From: Byssothecium circinans
Taxonomy: Eukaryota > Ascomycota > Dothideomycetes > Pleosporales > Massarinaceae
Assembly: GCA_010015675.1 (NCBI GenBank)
Contig: ML977027.1
Location: forward strand, 37,617 to 101,616
Length of the DNA: 64,000 nt
Reading direction: 5' to 3'
In this document: positions 44,840 through 55,921 of the stretch, one piece after another
Numbering within the stretch: the stretch's first letter is position 1
Layout: every line of letters starts with the position of its first letter
Position numbers and translations under genes: made by a program
Notes under the pieces: model-generated
Databases searched by the model: none
Told to the model about the DNA's origin: nothing
Seen by the model: the letters and a program-made list of their open reading frames with translations, nothing else

Positions 44840-45666
44840 ATGACGACAGTGTCGCCCTCCAAAGACGCCCGCGTGCTGAAGGCAAGCAGAATGAGGTACA
44901 TCTCCGCTGAGCGAGCGGGCCTTGTCTTTCCGCAAGCATGTTAACATTCGCTGCCTAGCTTTCGGCCTGATACGATTGTTACTATCCGTGTGGGCAAAGA
45001 GCCACACCAGGAAGACTTCGCCGCTCACTCATCCTTCCTTACTGCTCGATCTAAATTCTTTCGACGCGCCTTGAATGGAAGATGGGAGGAGGCACAATCC
45101 CGCATCGTGATCTGTTTGCAACATACCTCAACTACGTCTACACGAGCACACTTGCAACTTCGGAACTGAGCAAAGACCAGATCAGCAAATTGAATCAAAC
45201 ACAATTCACACAACACATTGGCAAGGAGTATCTGTCCTTGGCGGTTCTCTATGTCCTTGGTGAACGTCTTCAGGACACAAAATTCAAGAATCTGATCGTC
45301 GACACCATCGTGGGCCTTGCGAGTATGATATCTCCCGCTAAGACTTGGATTGCTCCCGATAGAGCCATGATCACCATCATCTATGAGGGAACGCCAGAGT
45401 CAAGCCAAGCTCGACGTCTCATAGCAGATCTTTCAACTGGATATACTTTGGATAGCATGAAGAGTTTCTTGGGGTTTAGGTTGGAAGATTACCCACGACA
45501 CTTTCTACGAGATCTAGTTATCGCGGTTCGAAAGGAAGCGTCGATCAAGATAAACCCAGCAAAACGAGATGGACCAAGCGCATACTACGAGACTACCAAA
45601 GATGCTCAAGATGCTACTCCGCTCTTGAATTGCGGTCCGTCGAATGGAGTTCCCGAAAAGTCATAG
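44840..45666 (+). pseudogene. BTB/POZ gene broken by internal deletion (BTB-4)
   Basis: Exon 1 at 44840-44895 (MTTVSPSKDARVLKASRM), intron GTACAT..CTAG of phase 2, exon 2 from 44959. The frame reads 'SFRPDTIVTIRVGKE', 'FAAHSSFLTARSKFFRRAL' and 'NGRWEEAQSRIV', then fails at about 45107-45111. The expected 'LPxDDPx' segment is missing and the sequence resumes one frame over as 'DLFATYLNYVYTSTL', continuing to a normal BTB-family end ('ERLQDTKFKNLIVDTI', 'YPRHFLRDLVIAV', 'PSAYYETT') and a stop at 45666. A net loss of 3n+1 bases, about 22 if the usual core was present, explains both facts. Translation from the ATG at 45082 would give a 194-aa protein without a complete BTB fold. Confidence 0.78.
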
Positions 45667-46165
45667 TTCGTTGGATGCTGTGGCCTCGAACGCGATAGCG
45701 CAGGGGATAGAACATCGGCAGTACGGAACAGGGCCCTGTGTCATCCTACGGGAAATTCACATGTACACCAGACGCTGGCGGTGAGATGGGCCAGACGCAA
45801 GGTCAGATCGAGGGCAATTGAAGCGGGCGTTTCACCAAGCAACATAGCTCTACAGTTCTCCTCAATTTAACCTTGGTACCTTCTTCAGTGTTACTTTATG
45901 TTAGGTCGTGATTATCTGTAACTTTCATAGAAATTCGGGAGACACAACTTTCGCTTGCCAACTTATGATCGCAACCAGCGGCAGCTCTACGCCAACTACA
46001 TCGCTTGCCTAGGGCCATAGCAGCTTCCAGCTCCCTCACGTTCATTGTAATTCTGCATGCATTACCATGGCGCTTGACTAACTCTTTGGCGTGAATTAAG
46101 CCTCGGAATTTTTAAGAAACGGAGAATTTTGTAAGCAGATAGCCCCAGCATCCCCATTGCCTCGA
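45667..46165. other. Intergenic
   Basis: Between the end of BTB-4 and the 3' end of the P450 gene. Nothing is recognised. Confidence 0.5.
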
Positions 46166-47844
46166 TTACTTGGAAGGCCTAACCCGTACAATCAGATCTT
46201 CTCCTTTGAGTGGCACCTGTATGCCACCAGATGGAAGCGTATTGTCCATTTTGGGGAAAGTTGGCTTCTGTCCCTTGCTATCGGACTCAGTAACAGACAT
46301 ATCGAATCGCTTCAGCATGACCGCCGTGTACATCTGCACCTCTGTTCTTGCAATGTACCGTCCCGGGCAGTAGTGTGCCGCACCGCCGAATGGCCGATAG
46401 CTTTTATTAGCGACCAGATTTTTGTCCTCCAAGAAGCGCCTTGGGTTGAAAGCAGCAGCATCGGCACCGAAGACTGTAGAGTCGAAGTGCATGGCACGGT
46501 ATGGCATGAGCAACTTTCTCCCCTGACGAAGCTTCTTTCCGCCAATGACAGTGTCGGCTTGCACGGTTCGCGTGCCAATGGGCCAGTTGGTAAGGCGAAG
46601 GACCTCTTCACAAGTCGATTCGAGGAGTGGGCATGAGTTGAGCAGATGGTCGAGATCTGGAGCAGAGTGCTTTTCGCCGCGAAATGCGGGTTCGACCTCA
46701 TCTGCTATTTCTTTCATGAGTTTTGGCTCGAAGAGAAGGTGCGATATGATCCAGAACACCAGTTTATAAGCATTTGCGTTCATGCTAATCAAGCACGTGA
46801 GTGATAGGACAGAAATACAGATGGGGAAGCTTACACTCGGTAGAACGAGAACAAGACGTGTACTTTCTGAGTCTCCTCGAGCCCAAGCCTGTCCATATCC
46901 TCGCACAAAGTCGTAACAATCCATGACTCATTAGGCCGCTTGTGTTGAGGAAGTTGTAGATACTGCCTCAACCCTTTTTCGATGGAGCTTTTCGAGGAAC
47001 GAAGAGCCTTGGTAGAAAAATCAGGTAGGTCCATCGGGACTTTCCAAGATTCGTCCTCGTAGATCTGGAACTGGGCTAGTAGGTCGGGGCACTTTTCGTA
47101 GAGCACCTCGTCAAAGAAAGCCCGCGTTTGCGCATCAACGATGACCATCTCACTCCAACTGTAGAGCGACACAACTCTTTCTTCTTCGCCATCTTGAAGC
47201 ACCATGCGGCCGCGGAGCCGGTCCCAAACCAACAAGTCATCAATAAAGCCCAAGAGTTTCTTTTGAACGATATCGAGCTTAGCTCCCCGATGCAATTGTA
47301 ATTTGAAGTTCTCGATGGACGTTTCCATCCAGTTCTTCTTGTGACCGGGGAGCGTGTCAAACATCCTTGACGCCGTGTCGGCTGTGATGCCGTACTTGGA
47401 GAGCATTTCTTTGATGAAAGGATCGAAATCGAGCGTTTTCGGAGCTCTGTACACGGCCTGCACATCTTCGGCGGAAGATATCACGTATAATGACTCCCCC
47501 ATGATGGTGACGGCCCATGGCTTATTTCCGAAACGTTTCCTAGAGGTGTTATTGACATTCGAGACATTTGAACCGTGTGGATAGCTTACCTGCCATTTGA
47601 GAACATGCGGTGAGCGCCTGTTACCATGGACAACGTGTGGCCCACAACTGTGCAAAATTTAGATGGTGAATGGAGTTTGGAAATGGATCTTACATGGTAT
47701 GAGATATGGCAATTCTCGCGGCTCATCACGGTACAGCAAAGGCGAGAAGAAGAATTTCCAGGCGTACCAACTGAACCATCCTGCTGCGATGGCTACGGCG
47801 GCTGGCAAGCCAGCGTTCCAAGTAACGCTTTCAAATGCAAGCAT
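46166..47844 (-). CDS. Cytochrome P450 monooxygenase (CYP7/8-like class)
   Basis: Minus strand, four exons: 47844-47694, 47647-47590, 47539-46835 and 46784-46166 (510 aa). The N-terminal anchor helix is 'GLPAAVAIAAGWFSWYAW', followed by 'ELPYLIPFVGHTLSM', the proline-rich hinge. The I-helix region spans the last intron ('FSFYRVMNANAYKLVFWIIS') and lacks the usual A/G-G-x-x-T. The K-helix is 'EEVLR' (Glu365, Arg368), with an 'FNPRRFLE' PERF-type motif and heme motif 'FGGAAHYCPGR' with ligand Cys444; Ala replaces the usual Gly at position 4. The missing I-helix Thr and the pattern recall fungal P450s similar to cholesterol 7-alpha-hydroxylase and prostacyclin synthase types. Substrate unknown. 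No other secondary-metabolite gene is next to it. Confidence 0.88.
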
Positions 47845-48519
47845 GATGGGGATTGGTGTGGTGCAGCTAGTGAAATTTGCAATTTTGCAGCGTTAGAAAA
47901 ATAGAACAATTTGAAATATTTGCAGAGAGGTTGCAACGTGTAGCGAAGAAGTGAAGGAGGTTGGTGGTGCCATCCTACTGCATATATTGCGCCACAGCCA
48001 GTCAAATCTCGCGCGATAAGGAAGCAGGAAAAGTAGGATCCAACGCAGCTACCTACTGCGCCTTGTCAACTCCGACGGGACTAACAGGGTTACCAGCTAG
48101 GATATTGACTCGTACTTTATGCGTTGCCTTTAAGCAAAGTATTAGGTTCTGTATCCCCCTTGGGTAGGATTTGGAGCGTCTACAGCGAAAGATTTTACTT
48201 CCATCCCGCTTTTTCTGCTAAGGCACACGAGAACCAGGCTAGCAGCTGGATGCGGAGACGCCAATGGATTTCTTTGTCAATCTTTGTATGGAGCCCTTAT
48301 GTATGGAGGTCGAGGATACTCGAACAAAGTGATGTTATGGTGTCACAACTATCCGACGCGGTCTCGGAGAGGACGAGACGCGTTGACACCACGCTAATGC
48401 CGAATTAGGGAAAGCTCTTCACATTTATCCCTTCTGCATAATATTCATCTTTTCTTGTCTTTTTACTAGAACTCGAATTGTTTTTGGAATCTTACGAGAG
48501 ATTACCTTGCCTGAAGACG
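47845..48519. other. Intergenic, divergent promoter P450/BTB-5
   Basis: Upstream of both the P450 (minus) and BTB-5 (plus). Short ORFs here have no features. Confidence 0.5.
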
Positions 48520-49593
48520 ATGTCAAAAAGCATAACCTCTTTCACGGGTGGACGTGCGCCCGCCGATGAAGCACCGGAGTAAGTCGAAGCACCCGAGCTG
48601 TGAACATGACTAACATAACGCGTGCCTGTAGCCATTTCCGTTCCATTGTGAAAATTTTCGTTGGTGGCGGAAGGAATTCAACACCAAAAGAGAAGGAGCC
48701 GCGAGAGACTACCCAGCGCTCCTCGCAAGCTTCTGCATTCCCTGAAGCAGCACAGCAAAATAACAGACATCCAACTTCCGACGGTCAAAATGCCCACAAA
48801 ATTCAGGTGTTCTGGATGCACGAAGCACCTCTTGTACAACGATCTCACTTCTTCGCAATGGCTCTGAACGGAAATTGGAAAGAGTCCGATGAGAAGATCG
48901 TGGTGCTGCCCGACGACGACCCGGAGATTTTCAAGCTCTATCTCGGTTTGATATTCACCAACAGAGTGTATGTGGTCAAGAAGAAGGCAGAAGACGTGGA
49001 TTATCTCGCACATTCAGAGCATGAGTACGGTCGACTATGCGAGCTTTACATTCTGGCGGAGAAATTGCAAGATGCTACGAGTAAGAATCTACTCATAGAC
49101 GCCATCCTAGCACGCTCGAGGCAGGTGGACGGAGACGGGATGTTGCGCTATCCGAACTCAGGTATCGTCGCCATGGTCTACGACAACACCCCCGAATCAA
49201 GCCCACTGAGACGCCTGTTGGTTGACTTCTATGCGGATCACTGGGTGACAGGTTGGGTGTTAGATGCGGAGACACCAAAGGATTTCTTCGTCGATCTCGT
49301 GAAGCAGGTGTTGGCAGTGAGACCGCTACCGAGAGAAGAAAATACGACGCGTAAGTGATGCCCCATTCCATCTTTTTCGCATATATCTTGCACATAACAT
49401 ACTTTACTCGTCTAGGGGTTTTTGCTAACAGCATACTCCGATAATAGAAACGTGCGATCCTAAAGTATACTACTGTGAGGAAGTGAGTATGAAGAAGAGG
49501 AAGCATTCGGAGGATGCTACAGATGGGATGGCACACAAGAAACCAGCACTTGGTGTTTGGCCGCGCAATTGCAGCTCGCTCGCTATCCGCTAG
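48520..49593 (+). CDS. BTB/POZ domain protein (BTB-5)
   Basis: Three exons, 48520-48578, 48632-49350 and 49448-49593 (307 aa). The first intron is the family phase-2 intron (GTAAGT). Exon 2 has 'HFRSIVKIFVGGG', then a ~45-residue polar insertion, and the BTB core 'LVQRSHFFAMALNGNWKESD' and 'LPDDDPEIFKLYLGLIFTN', followed by the family helical region ('LYILAEKLQDATSKNLLIDA', 'YDNTPESSPLRRLLVDFYAD'). The last intron (GTAAGT..ATAG) leads to 'QTCDPKVYYCEE', the family C-terminal motif, then a basic cluster KKRKH, a plausible nuclear localisation signal. It is closest to BTB-6 next door (TCDP, KKRK). It appears intact; function unknown. Confidence 0.85.
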
Positions 49594-49960
49594 TATCGGG
49601 GCACGAAGCTTTCATTATACAATGCAGGACTCGGGCATTGCCACATTGCTCTATATATTATCCATTGTTCTATAAGGCTTCGTTCGGGGGGGAGGTATGA
49701 CTGAGTGCTATCGCGGTAATAGACTTTAGGGGATACATCTAACGAAATTTTTTATTAACTTTAATCTCAAGTAGATGTAACGCGCGTTATTCTATATAAA
49801 CCTTCATACTAAATACTAATGGTGTTTGGTCGCCTTCCCAAAGCGCGCTAGCTTTTGCGCTAGACACAAAACGGACTAGTTTGTCTCTGTTGGGAAACCC
49901 ATCGAGCAGACCTCAAACTCACCCGCTCCCCGCTTCTCCGCATCCGCGCCAGCCGCGAAC
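49594..49960. other. Intergenic between BTB-5 and BTB-6
   Basis: About 370 bp, AT-rich at 49740-49810. It holds the BTB-5 3' end and BTB-6 promoter. Nothing else is seen. Confidence 0.5.
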
Positions 49961-51127
49961 ATGTCGAGCGACAAAAAGGCAATACAGGATCCGCGTAGGC
50001 TAGTCGCCAATGCGCCAGCGTAAGTGCTGTAACAACTCAAAAGCTAGGTGCCTAACCCTCTGCAGGCACCTCTGGTCGCCACTGGTCAAAGTCATTGTTG
50101 GCTGCGAACGTGACTCTACACCAATCCCACCAAGCTTGCCGCGCGAATCAGAAGAAATCTCAACGGATACCAGCGAGACAGTCAATCAGAAGCTAGGAAG
50201 CGCATCGACGTCGGAAGCAAAAGTTGCGCAGCACGAGTCAGGAGCCGGCGGAGAAAAGCCAGGAACGGGAACCGTATCAATGTGCGTCCATACCTGATGG
50301 CTCAGAGCTATTCCTCCCGGCCATGCGGACCCTTCCTTCTCCTTCAAAATCTCTTGCTAATTTACCTTTGAAGCATCGGATCAGGACTTCCGAAACAACT
50401 GCAGCAACACATTAGCGATGATTCGGCGAATGATACGACCCAGGATACGGACGATGACTCTGATTCAGACGTTTCGACGAGCGATGAATCTGATTTGGAG
50501 GAGTCGATGAGCCCGGAATGTCAAACGTTCTGGGTACACGAAGGTCTGCTGGTTAAACGATCAGGATTCTTCAAAGCGGCTCTGGATGGTCACTGGAAAG
50601 AGTCGGATGAGAAAACGATACGCCTTCCCGAAGACCATCCTGATGTGTTCGGGTTATACGTAGCTATGATCTACATGGGCAGGCTCTACGTTCTACCGTC
50701 TGAATCTGATACGTACGGTGGTCAACACGAGCTCTGCGAACTGTACATTCTCGCGGATAAGCTACAGGACATAAGCAGCAAGAATCTCGTCGTAGATGCA
50801 CTACTAGTGCATGCAAGGCGGGCTAGGATATGCCTCTCGAGCATAGAAACTCTCAAATTCGTTTACGGGAACACCCCCGATGGAAGTCTACTACGGGAAC
50901 TGCTGGTTGACGCATTCGTAGACCTCATGGATGATACTTGGTCTGATGAAGAGATCGATGATCTGCCGAAAGAATTCCTTGCAGATCTATCCAATGGCCT
51001 TCTACGCCGAAGAAGCAAACCAAAGAAGAAAGTCATCGAAACTTGCGACCCGTCGAACTATTACACCAAGGAGCCATCATCAAAGAAGAGGAAGCTTTCG
51101 GAGATCAGTGATGGAGTTGGAAAGTGA
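49961..51127 (+). CDS. BTB/POZ domain protein with acidic insertion (BTB-6)
   Basis: Three exons, 49961-50019, 50066-50281 and 50374-51127 (342 aa). It has the family first intron (phase 2) and a second intron, GTGCGT..GAAG, inside an N-terminal insertion. Exon 2 carries 'HLWSPLVKVIVGCERDS'. The insertion is about 110 residues long, Ser/Thr-rich then strongly acidic ('DTDDDSDSDVSTSDESD'), lying between the first strand and 'CQTFWVHEGLLVKRSGFFKA' of the BTB fold. The core motif is 'LPEDHPDVFGLYVAMIYMG' (DHP rather than DDP). The C-terminus is 'ETCDPSNYYTKEPSSKKRKL', with the aromatic motif and a basic nuclear-type signal as in BTB-5. Likely a tandem duplicate of BTB-5 with a lengthened insert. 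Confidence 0.83.
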
Positions 51128-51732
51128 ATCATGATCAGGGTTTGGAATATGGTGGCGCTCTCCAAGGGTCCGACAAGTTTGCAGTGTTGGCAGTGGTGAG
51201 AGTACTGTGGCAAGACTTTTCGCATAGTGCTGTACGCCGGGTTCTTACAATTCAATCGGCTGGCGAAATGTTCAGATAAGGCGTTAAAGACAAAAGGTGA
51301 ATTTACTTCATAGCAATCGCAGCTGACGGTCTAGGAGTCTGCGCCTTGCTCGTGCGACATTCGGTTTGGGGCTCGTTTAAAGTTCGTATCAATCAATCTC
51401 TCCTACCTCATTGGTATCCCATCAGATCGGTCCCCGACTTGCATTCAGCCCCCTGCTACCGTCCAGTCTCCACCAATGACCTTCCAAATCAGATATATTG
51501 CCCAAGACCGCCGTCCGACGATACGAAATCTAGTGCGAGTCGAAAATCGTATTCTCTGCCTTGAACTAGCCAAAACGAACATGACGCTATTCTGCATCGC
51601 ATCTGTCTCACCCACACCGTGATAAAAGTATAGCTGACCGGCCGTCGATAGATCGACTTTTTCCACGCGCAAAAATGCACATTCTCGCTCGGTGACTCCA
51701 GTGTTACGCTTTTTGCAATAGCTCCATCTACC
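51128..51732. other. Intergenic
   Basis: Between BTB-6 and the rhodopsin-domain gene. Minus-strand ORFs 51445-51747 and 51489-51734 have no features. Confidence 0.5.
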
Positions 51733-53047
51733 ATGTCGATTGTGCAAGATGCATCAGCCCCGATCGATGCGAATAGACAGAAGCGTATTGATAGCGGTGC
51801 GAATATCTCGAAGCGATCGTTCGATGTAAGAGCCGCAGACTTCGTGAAGCCCTGAAGCTGATCCGTCTAGGTTTCTATCGGAATCCTGTTCTCACTCGCC
51901 ATGATCTCGATTCTTCTCCGACTGGGAATACAACGACGCGCAAATAGACAGCTCCGGCCCGACGATTACTTGGTCCTTCTCGCAGCTTTAGCACTCATCA
52001 CAGTCACTACTCTCCTCATTGTGTCGTCCCCGATCGTGTTTCTCAACGATGCGATAAGTCAGCGAATCGTCATTCCCACGCCCGAAGAAGCGCATCACGG
52101 TACCGGGATCATTTTTTGGCTACATATTCTCATGCCTTTGATGTGGCTTGTTGTTTATGCGATCAAATTCGCCTTCTTGTACTTCTTCCATGGCTTCGTG
52201 TATCTTCGTTCGAAACACCTCTTGCGATATTACTGGGCGGTCGTGGCTATGGTCGTCGTGTTCTGGATATTTTCGAGCTGCGCGATCATCTATGTGTGTC
52301 CCAGTAGCAGCGGTAAGTGAGAGAATAGTCCTGTTGCATTGCGATTTGTTGGAAGTTAGGCGCTGTAATTCACGAGACAATAACCTCGGTGCAATATTAT
52401 TCATAGACTAACAACTACACAGCTACATGTCACGCGCAGGCCAAAGCCAATCCGATACAGTACAAACGCCGCGAAAAGATTGTGAATGGCATGTTCGGCG
52501 CCATGGATATTCTCGGAGATCTACTCAGTACGTATACACCAGCATCCTCCCTTCTCCGGAAAAGGCTTTCAAGCCTCCGCACACAAAGGGAACGCCCACT
52601 GACTTCTCCCTAGTAATAACCATCCCAATACTCATCCTACGTGATTGCCTTATGCGTACACGACAGAAAATAGGCATCGCAGCGCTTCTCTGTCTCTCCG
52701 TCTTCATGGTCATCTTCGCAATGATTCGCACACTCGCCGCCTTTGGGAAGAAGCCAAAGATCACGGCCGGGAGCGGAAACGTCTCGGTTGTGTGGATGTT
52801 GTATTGGTCGGAGATGGAGGCTTGCACGGCTGTTATAATGGCATCGGGTATTGTCATTCGGTCAATGTTCGTTCAGAGGTCTACAGCCAGCGTGAGAAGG
52901 GAACAGAGAGTACGACTTCTGTTTTTGCCTTCTTGGTGGCGGTCAGGAGATAGTGTGCATGATAGTGAGGTTGGGGAGGTTGAGGGAAGGGGACTAGTGC
53001 GGGAGTTGAAGATGGAGAAGCCAGAGGTGACGATAACGACACCATAG
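51733..53047 (+). CDS. Fungal rhodopsin-domain (PTH11-like) membrane protein
   Basis: Four exons, 51733-51825, 51871-52312, 52423-52527 and 52614-53047 (357 aa), all with good splice sites. About seven hydrophobic helices: 'GILFSLAMISILLRL', 'YLVLLAALALITVTTLLIV', 'LHILMPLMWLVVYAIKFAFL', 'YYWAVVAMVVVFWIFSSCAI', 'MDILGDLLIITIPILIL', 'IAALLCLSVFMVIFAMIRTL' and 'YWSEMEACTAVIMASGIVI'. The 'RPDDYLVLLAALAL' start, the central 'KFAFLYFFHGF', and the cysteine in 'IYVCP' fit the conserved fungal rhodopsin-domain family near PTH11-type receptors. No CFEM domain and no lysine suited to retinal binding were recognised. The C-terminus is cytosolic and charged. Role in sensing is inferred from the family. 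Confidence 0.82.
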
Positions 53048-53780
53048 AGTGATTCATGTCTAGACTTCAATAGTGTATGTTCTGAGAAAAACAACAGGGG
53101 AATATATACAATTTCGCATTGGCCGGACTTTGCGCGAAATCTGGGCTACTTGTTCCCCGTACGTCCCTTCCCGTGAGACGCCGCGTTCCAAAAAAAAATA
53201 GTGGATGATTTGTGTACTATGCCCTGCCTGGGAGTGATCGGGTTAAAGTCGCGGCATGTGACTTGGGAAGATCATGAATGGATCATGAAACGAAAACTTT
53301 GCGCAATGGGAACAAAAAGACGGACGTCTGCAGTCATGTGGGGGCCGAGTGTATATTCTGCTCTTGCTAATTCGAGGAATCTGCGCCTTCCAAGTTTTAT
53401 GATGTCATCCTTCCTTTCTCATTGGGGGTTAGCATCAAGTAGGGTTGGTCCTTCCGACTCCTATTTGCGTGACTGAATATACAGGCAAGGTTTCTGTGAT
53501 CTAATGGAGTCATTTGAAAATCTTCCGATGCTCACTTCACCTGATAGCGTGCTTGCCTCGTGCAAATGGAGCTACCATGGTACTTCCTGAGCGCACTAAA
53601 ACAGATGAGTCATGCACTTTCCTTATAATCATTCGCAGCTCCTGGAGCTCTCCCTCTTTCTTCACATGAGACGTCAAACATGTGACCTCCGAACACGAAC
53701 ACTTCCGCATTACCCTCGACACTGTCACTTACCCGTTAATATCGACGTCGTCAACCTCAAATTCAACGCACGCAACTACC
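53048..53780. other. Intergenic
   Basis: No gene is supported. An A-run lies at 53191-53199. The ORFs at 53201-53476 and 53537-53728 lack features. Confidence 0.5.
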
Positions 53781-54441
53781 ATGGACCAAAGCTGGGCCGA
53801 AGTCGAACGCATGGCTCAAGCCGTATATGCAGGAGATGCGCAGCTTGCGGGCGAGTATCCATCCACGGAAACAATCGAGCGCTGGAAGAAGTTGTTCGGC
53901 TATACACACGGGGAGGCTGTGAGGCTCATCACTCAGCAACGAGCCGATGGTACGTCTGAAACTCCCTTCATCTACCTTCAAAATAGAGCGCGGCTTAGAC
54001 TACATATAAGCTCTTGCCCTTCGAAATGGTGGAAAACTTATCCGGACATTTTACATGTGCTCTTCGCTAATAGTACCACTTACCACAGTCACCCGCGAGC
54101 GTATCTCGGACGAGCATTGGGATGAAGTCTCCCTGGCGAAACAAGAACTCGGCTACGACCGCGAGGCCTACGAGCACAGCCTTCAGCTTCCGAACGTCTT
54201 CAAAGAGAACAACGCGCCGATACCCATGATCAGCGCCAGTGGAGAGGCAACGGTATTGGTCAGGATGGCAGGGTTACTCGACTCGGCAGAGAAGATCAAG
54301 GAGATTGGCAAGCTTGATGAGATGCCGGAAGTCATCGAAGCCTGGATAGGTCTGGGTACGGAGAAGTTTTGCGTGGTGAAGCAGCAGGCTTACAAGAAGA
54401 TCGGAGAGTGGCTGGTCCAGCGTTCTGTGCTGCATCAGTAG
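53781..54441 (+). CDS. Unrecognised small soluble protein
   Basis: Two exons, 53781-53949 and 54089-54441 (173 aa). The ATG has good context (ACCATGG) and the first exon reads 'MDQSWAEVERMAQAVYAGD'. The 139-bp intron is GTACGT..ACAG; splicing gives 'QRADVTRERISDEHWDEVSL', a smooth helix-rich join. The protein is acidic, predicted mostly helical, without signal peptide, membrane helix or cysteine pattern. I do not recognise a family. Composition, splicing and uninterrupted frame make it likely real. It lies between a membrane protein gene and BTB-7, with no hint of functional linkage. Confidence 0.6.
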
Positions 54442-54888
54442 CGGACAATAGGACGGAAGGCTATCCGCTTGACAAAGACGGCAATTGGGGCGGTTTCGCT
54501 CGTATTGCAAGAACACTGAGGACGGTGACTGGGTCGGGTATTCGTAGAATGGAATGGATGCGACTGAAGCCTGGCAAAGGGATCAATGGTTCACAGAATA
54601 GCGGTTTTTATTGCTCTTCTTATACATTCGGTCACCGTCTATTCTATACACGAAGAGTCGCTAGCAGCCCTTTATCTTGAAAATTTTAGAACGCCGCACA
54701 TTGCTGACTGAATAATATAATTTCATTCGCATAATTCCTTTGTGTACATTCTCTGATACGCATGAAGTATTTTTCCCCCCGAAATGACCAAAGTATCCAA
54801 ATCACGTGATTTGCCGCTCCGGCCTCCCAATCGAAGAAATCAAGAGCTCACCGTCTCCAACTCTACTCTGTTTGGTGTTCGCTCAACT
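54442..54888. other. Intergenic (convergent 3' ends)
   Basis: 3' ends of the gene at 53781 (plus) and BTB-7 (minus). AT-rich at 54700-54780. Nothing else is recognised. Confidence 0.5.
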
Positions 54889-55921
54889 CTATAAACTTCC
54901 CGCTCCACCTATCGAGGACGATTCCCACCCATCCGCCCATCTGTTCGCCACAGCATTCTCGGCCTCCGCCTCTGTCGAACCCATGCCCCAGTCACCGGTT
55001 CCCCAAACGCCGTCATAATGACCACATTTGCCTTTCTTGGATGCTGTCTCTTCCTCATCCCCTCTACGAGCCTTCCACTCGGTATAGACCTCGAGGCTGA
55101 TGGTCTCCAAGTCAACCCCATACTTTCCATGACAAGCCAGCCCTAACATGCAGCCACGGCAATTCTCGCACCGTCGATCTTTGTTGAGCACCGTAGCCAC
55201 CATCTCAGAAACCATGTCCTCAAGGAACTCGGGAGGAACATTTTCCAAAGCAGCTTTGAATTTCTGGAGATCATGGCCGGATGGAGGCTGCAAAGCCATA
55301 TCAACGAGCAGCTGTCGAATTCCGCAGAATCCGGCCGTGGAAGCGTAGATGATGTCGACAGCCTCGCCGGCACCACCTCCGAGGGTCCAGAAGGCTTGGT
55401 GCACATCGAAGAGAGCTTGAATGGCGGCTTTTTTTGGCCTTTCCGTCCATCAGTTTCTCGGCGAGGGCGTAGACGGCTGCAAGAGTGATCGCTTCGTCTT
55501 CAGTGACGAGCGGTATGGCGTCATCGGCGTAGATATAGCGGTATCTCCCCATGTTGAAGTTACCGGTCTATTTACGACATCTTATTAGTCCTACCGCATT
55601 GATGTTTTCGGGAGATTGACTTACGTAGCAGGCCTGAAGGTACTTGGCGAAGACTTTGGGATCGTCATCAGTGAGGTGAATGGTGCCAGTATCACTCTCT
55701 TTCCATTCGCCGTTCATGGCATTCTTGAAGAAGTCAGAGCAACTGCAGATGAGATCTTGATGGACGGAGAACACTTTCTCCGCCTCGTCCTTCCCAACGA
55801 TGACCTTGAGGATCTTGCTTTGAAGCAGACTGCATGGATCATTAGTGGAAGGACCCGACAGTAATAATTTTAAGAATACTTACTCGCTGATCTGCCTCTC
55901 TTGTTGTCCAATCGCAGACAT
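54889..55921 (-). pseudogene. BTB/POZ gene with A7 frameshift (BTB-7)
   Basis: Minus strand, exons 55921-55884, 55829-55625 and 55567-54889. The family phase-2 first intron is followed by 'LLQSKILKVIVGKDEAEKVF', 'LICSCSDFFKNAMNGEWKES' and 'LTDDDPKVFAKYLQACY', with a second intron (GTAAGT) at the same place as in BTB-8. Exon 3 runs 'TGNFNMGRYRYIYADDAI ... LAEKLMDGKAKK' and then meets a run of seven A (55435-55429). Six would keep frame into 'AAIQALFDVHQAFWTLGGGA' and on to the stop at 54889 (about 306 aa). The C-terminal part has a cysteine cluster 'CENCRGCMLGLACHG' unlike its relatives. It is either a recent pseudogene, a read error in a homopolymer, or a slippage site. Confidence 0.78.
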
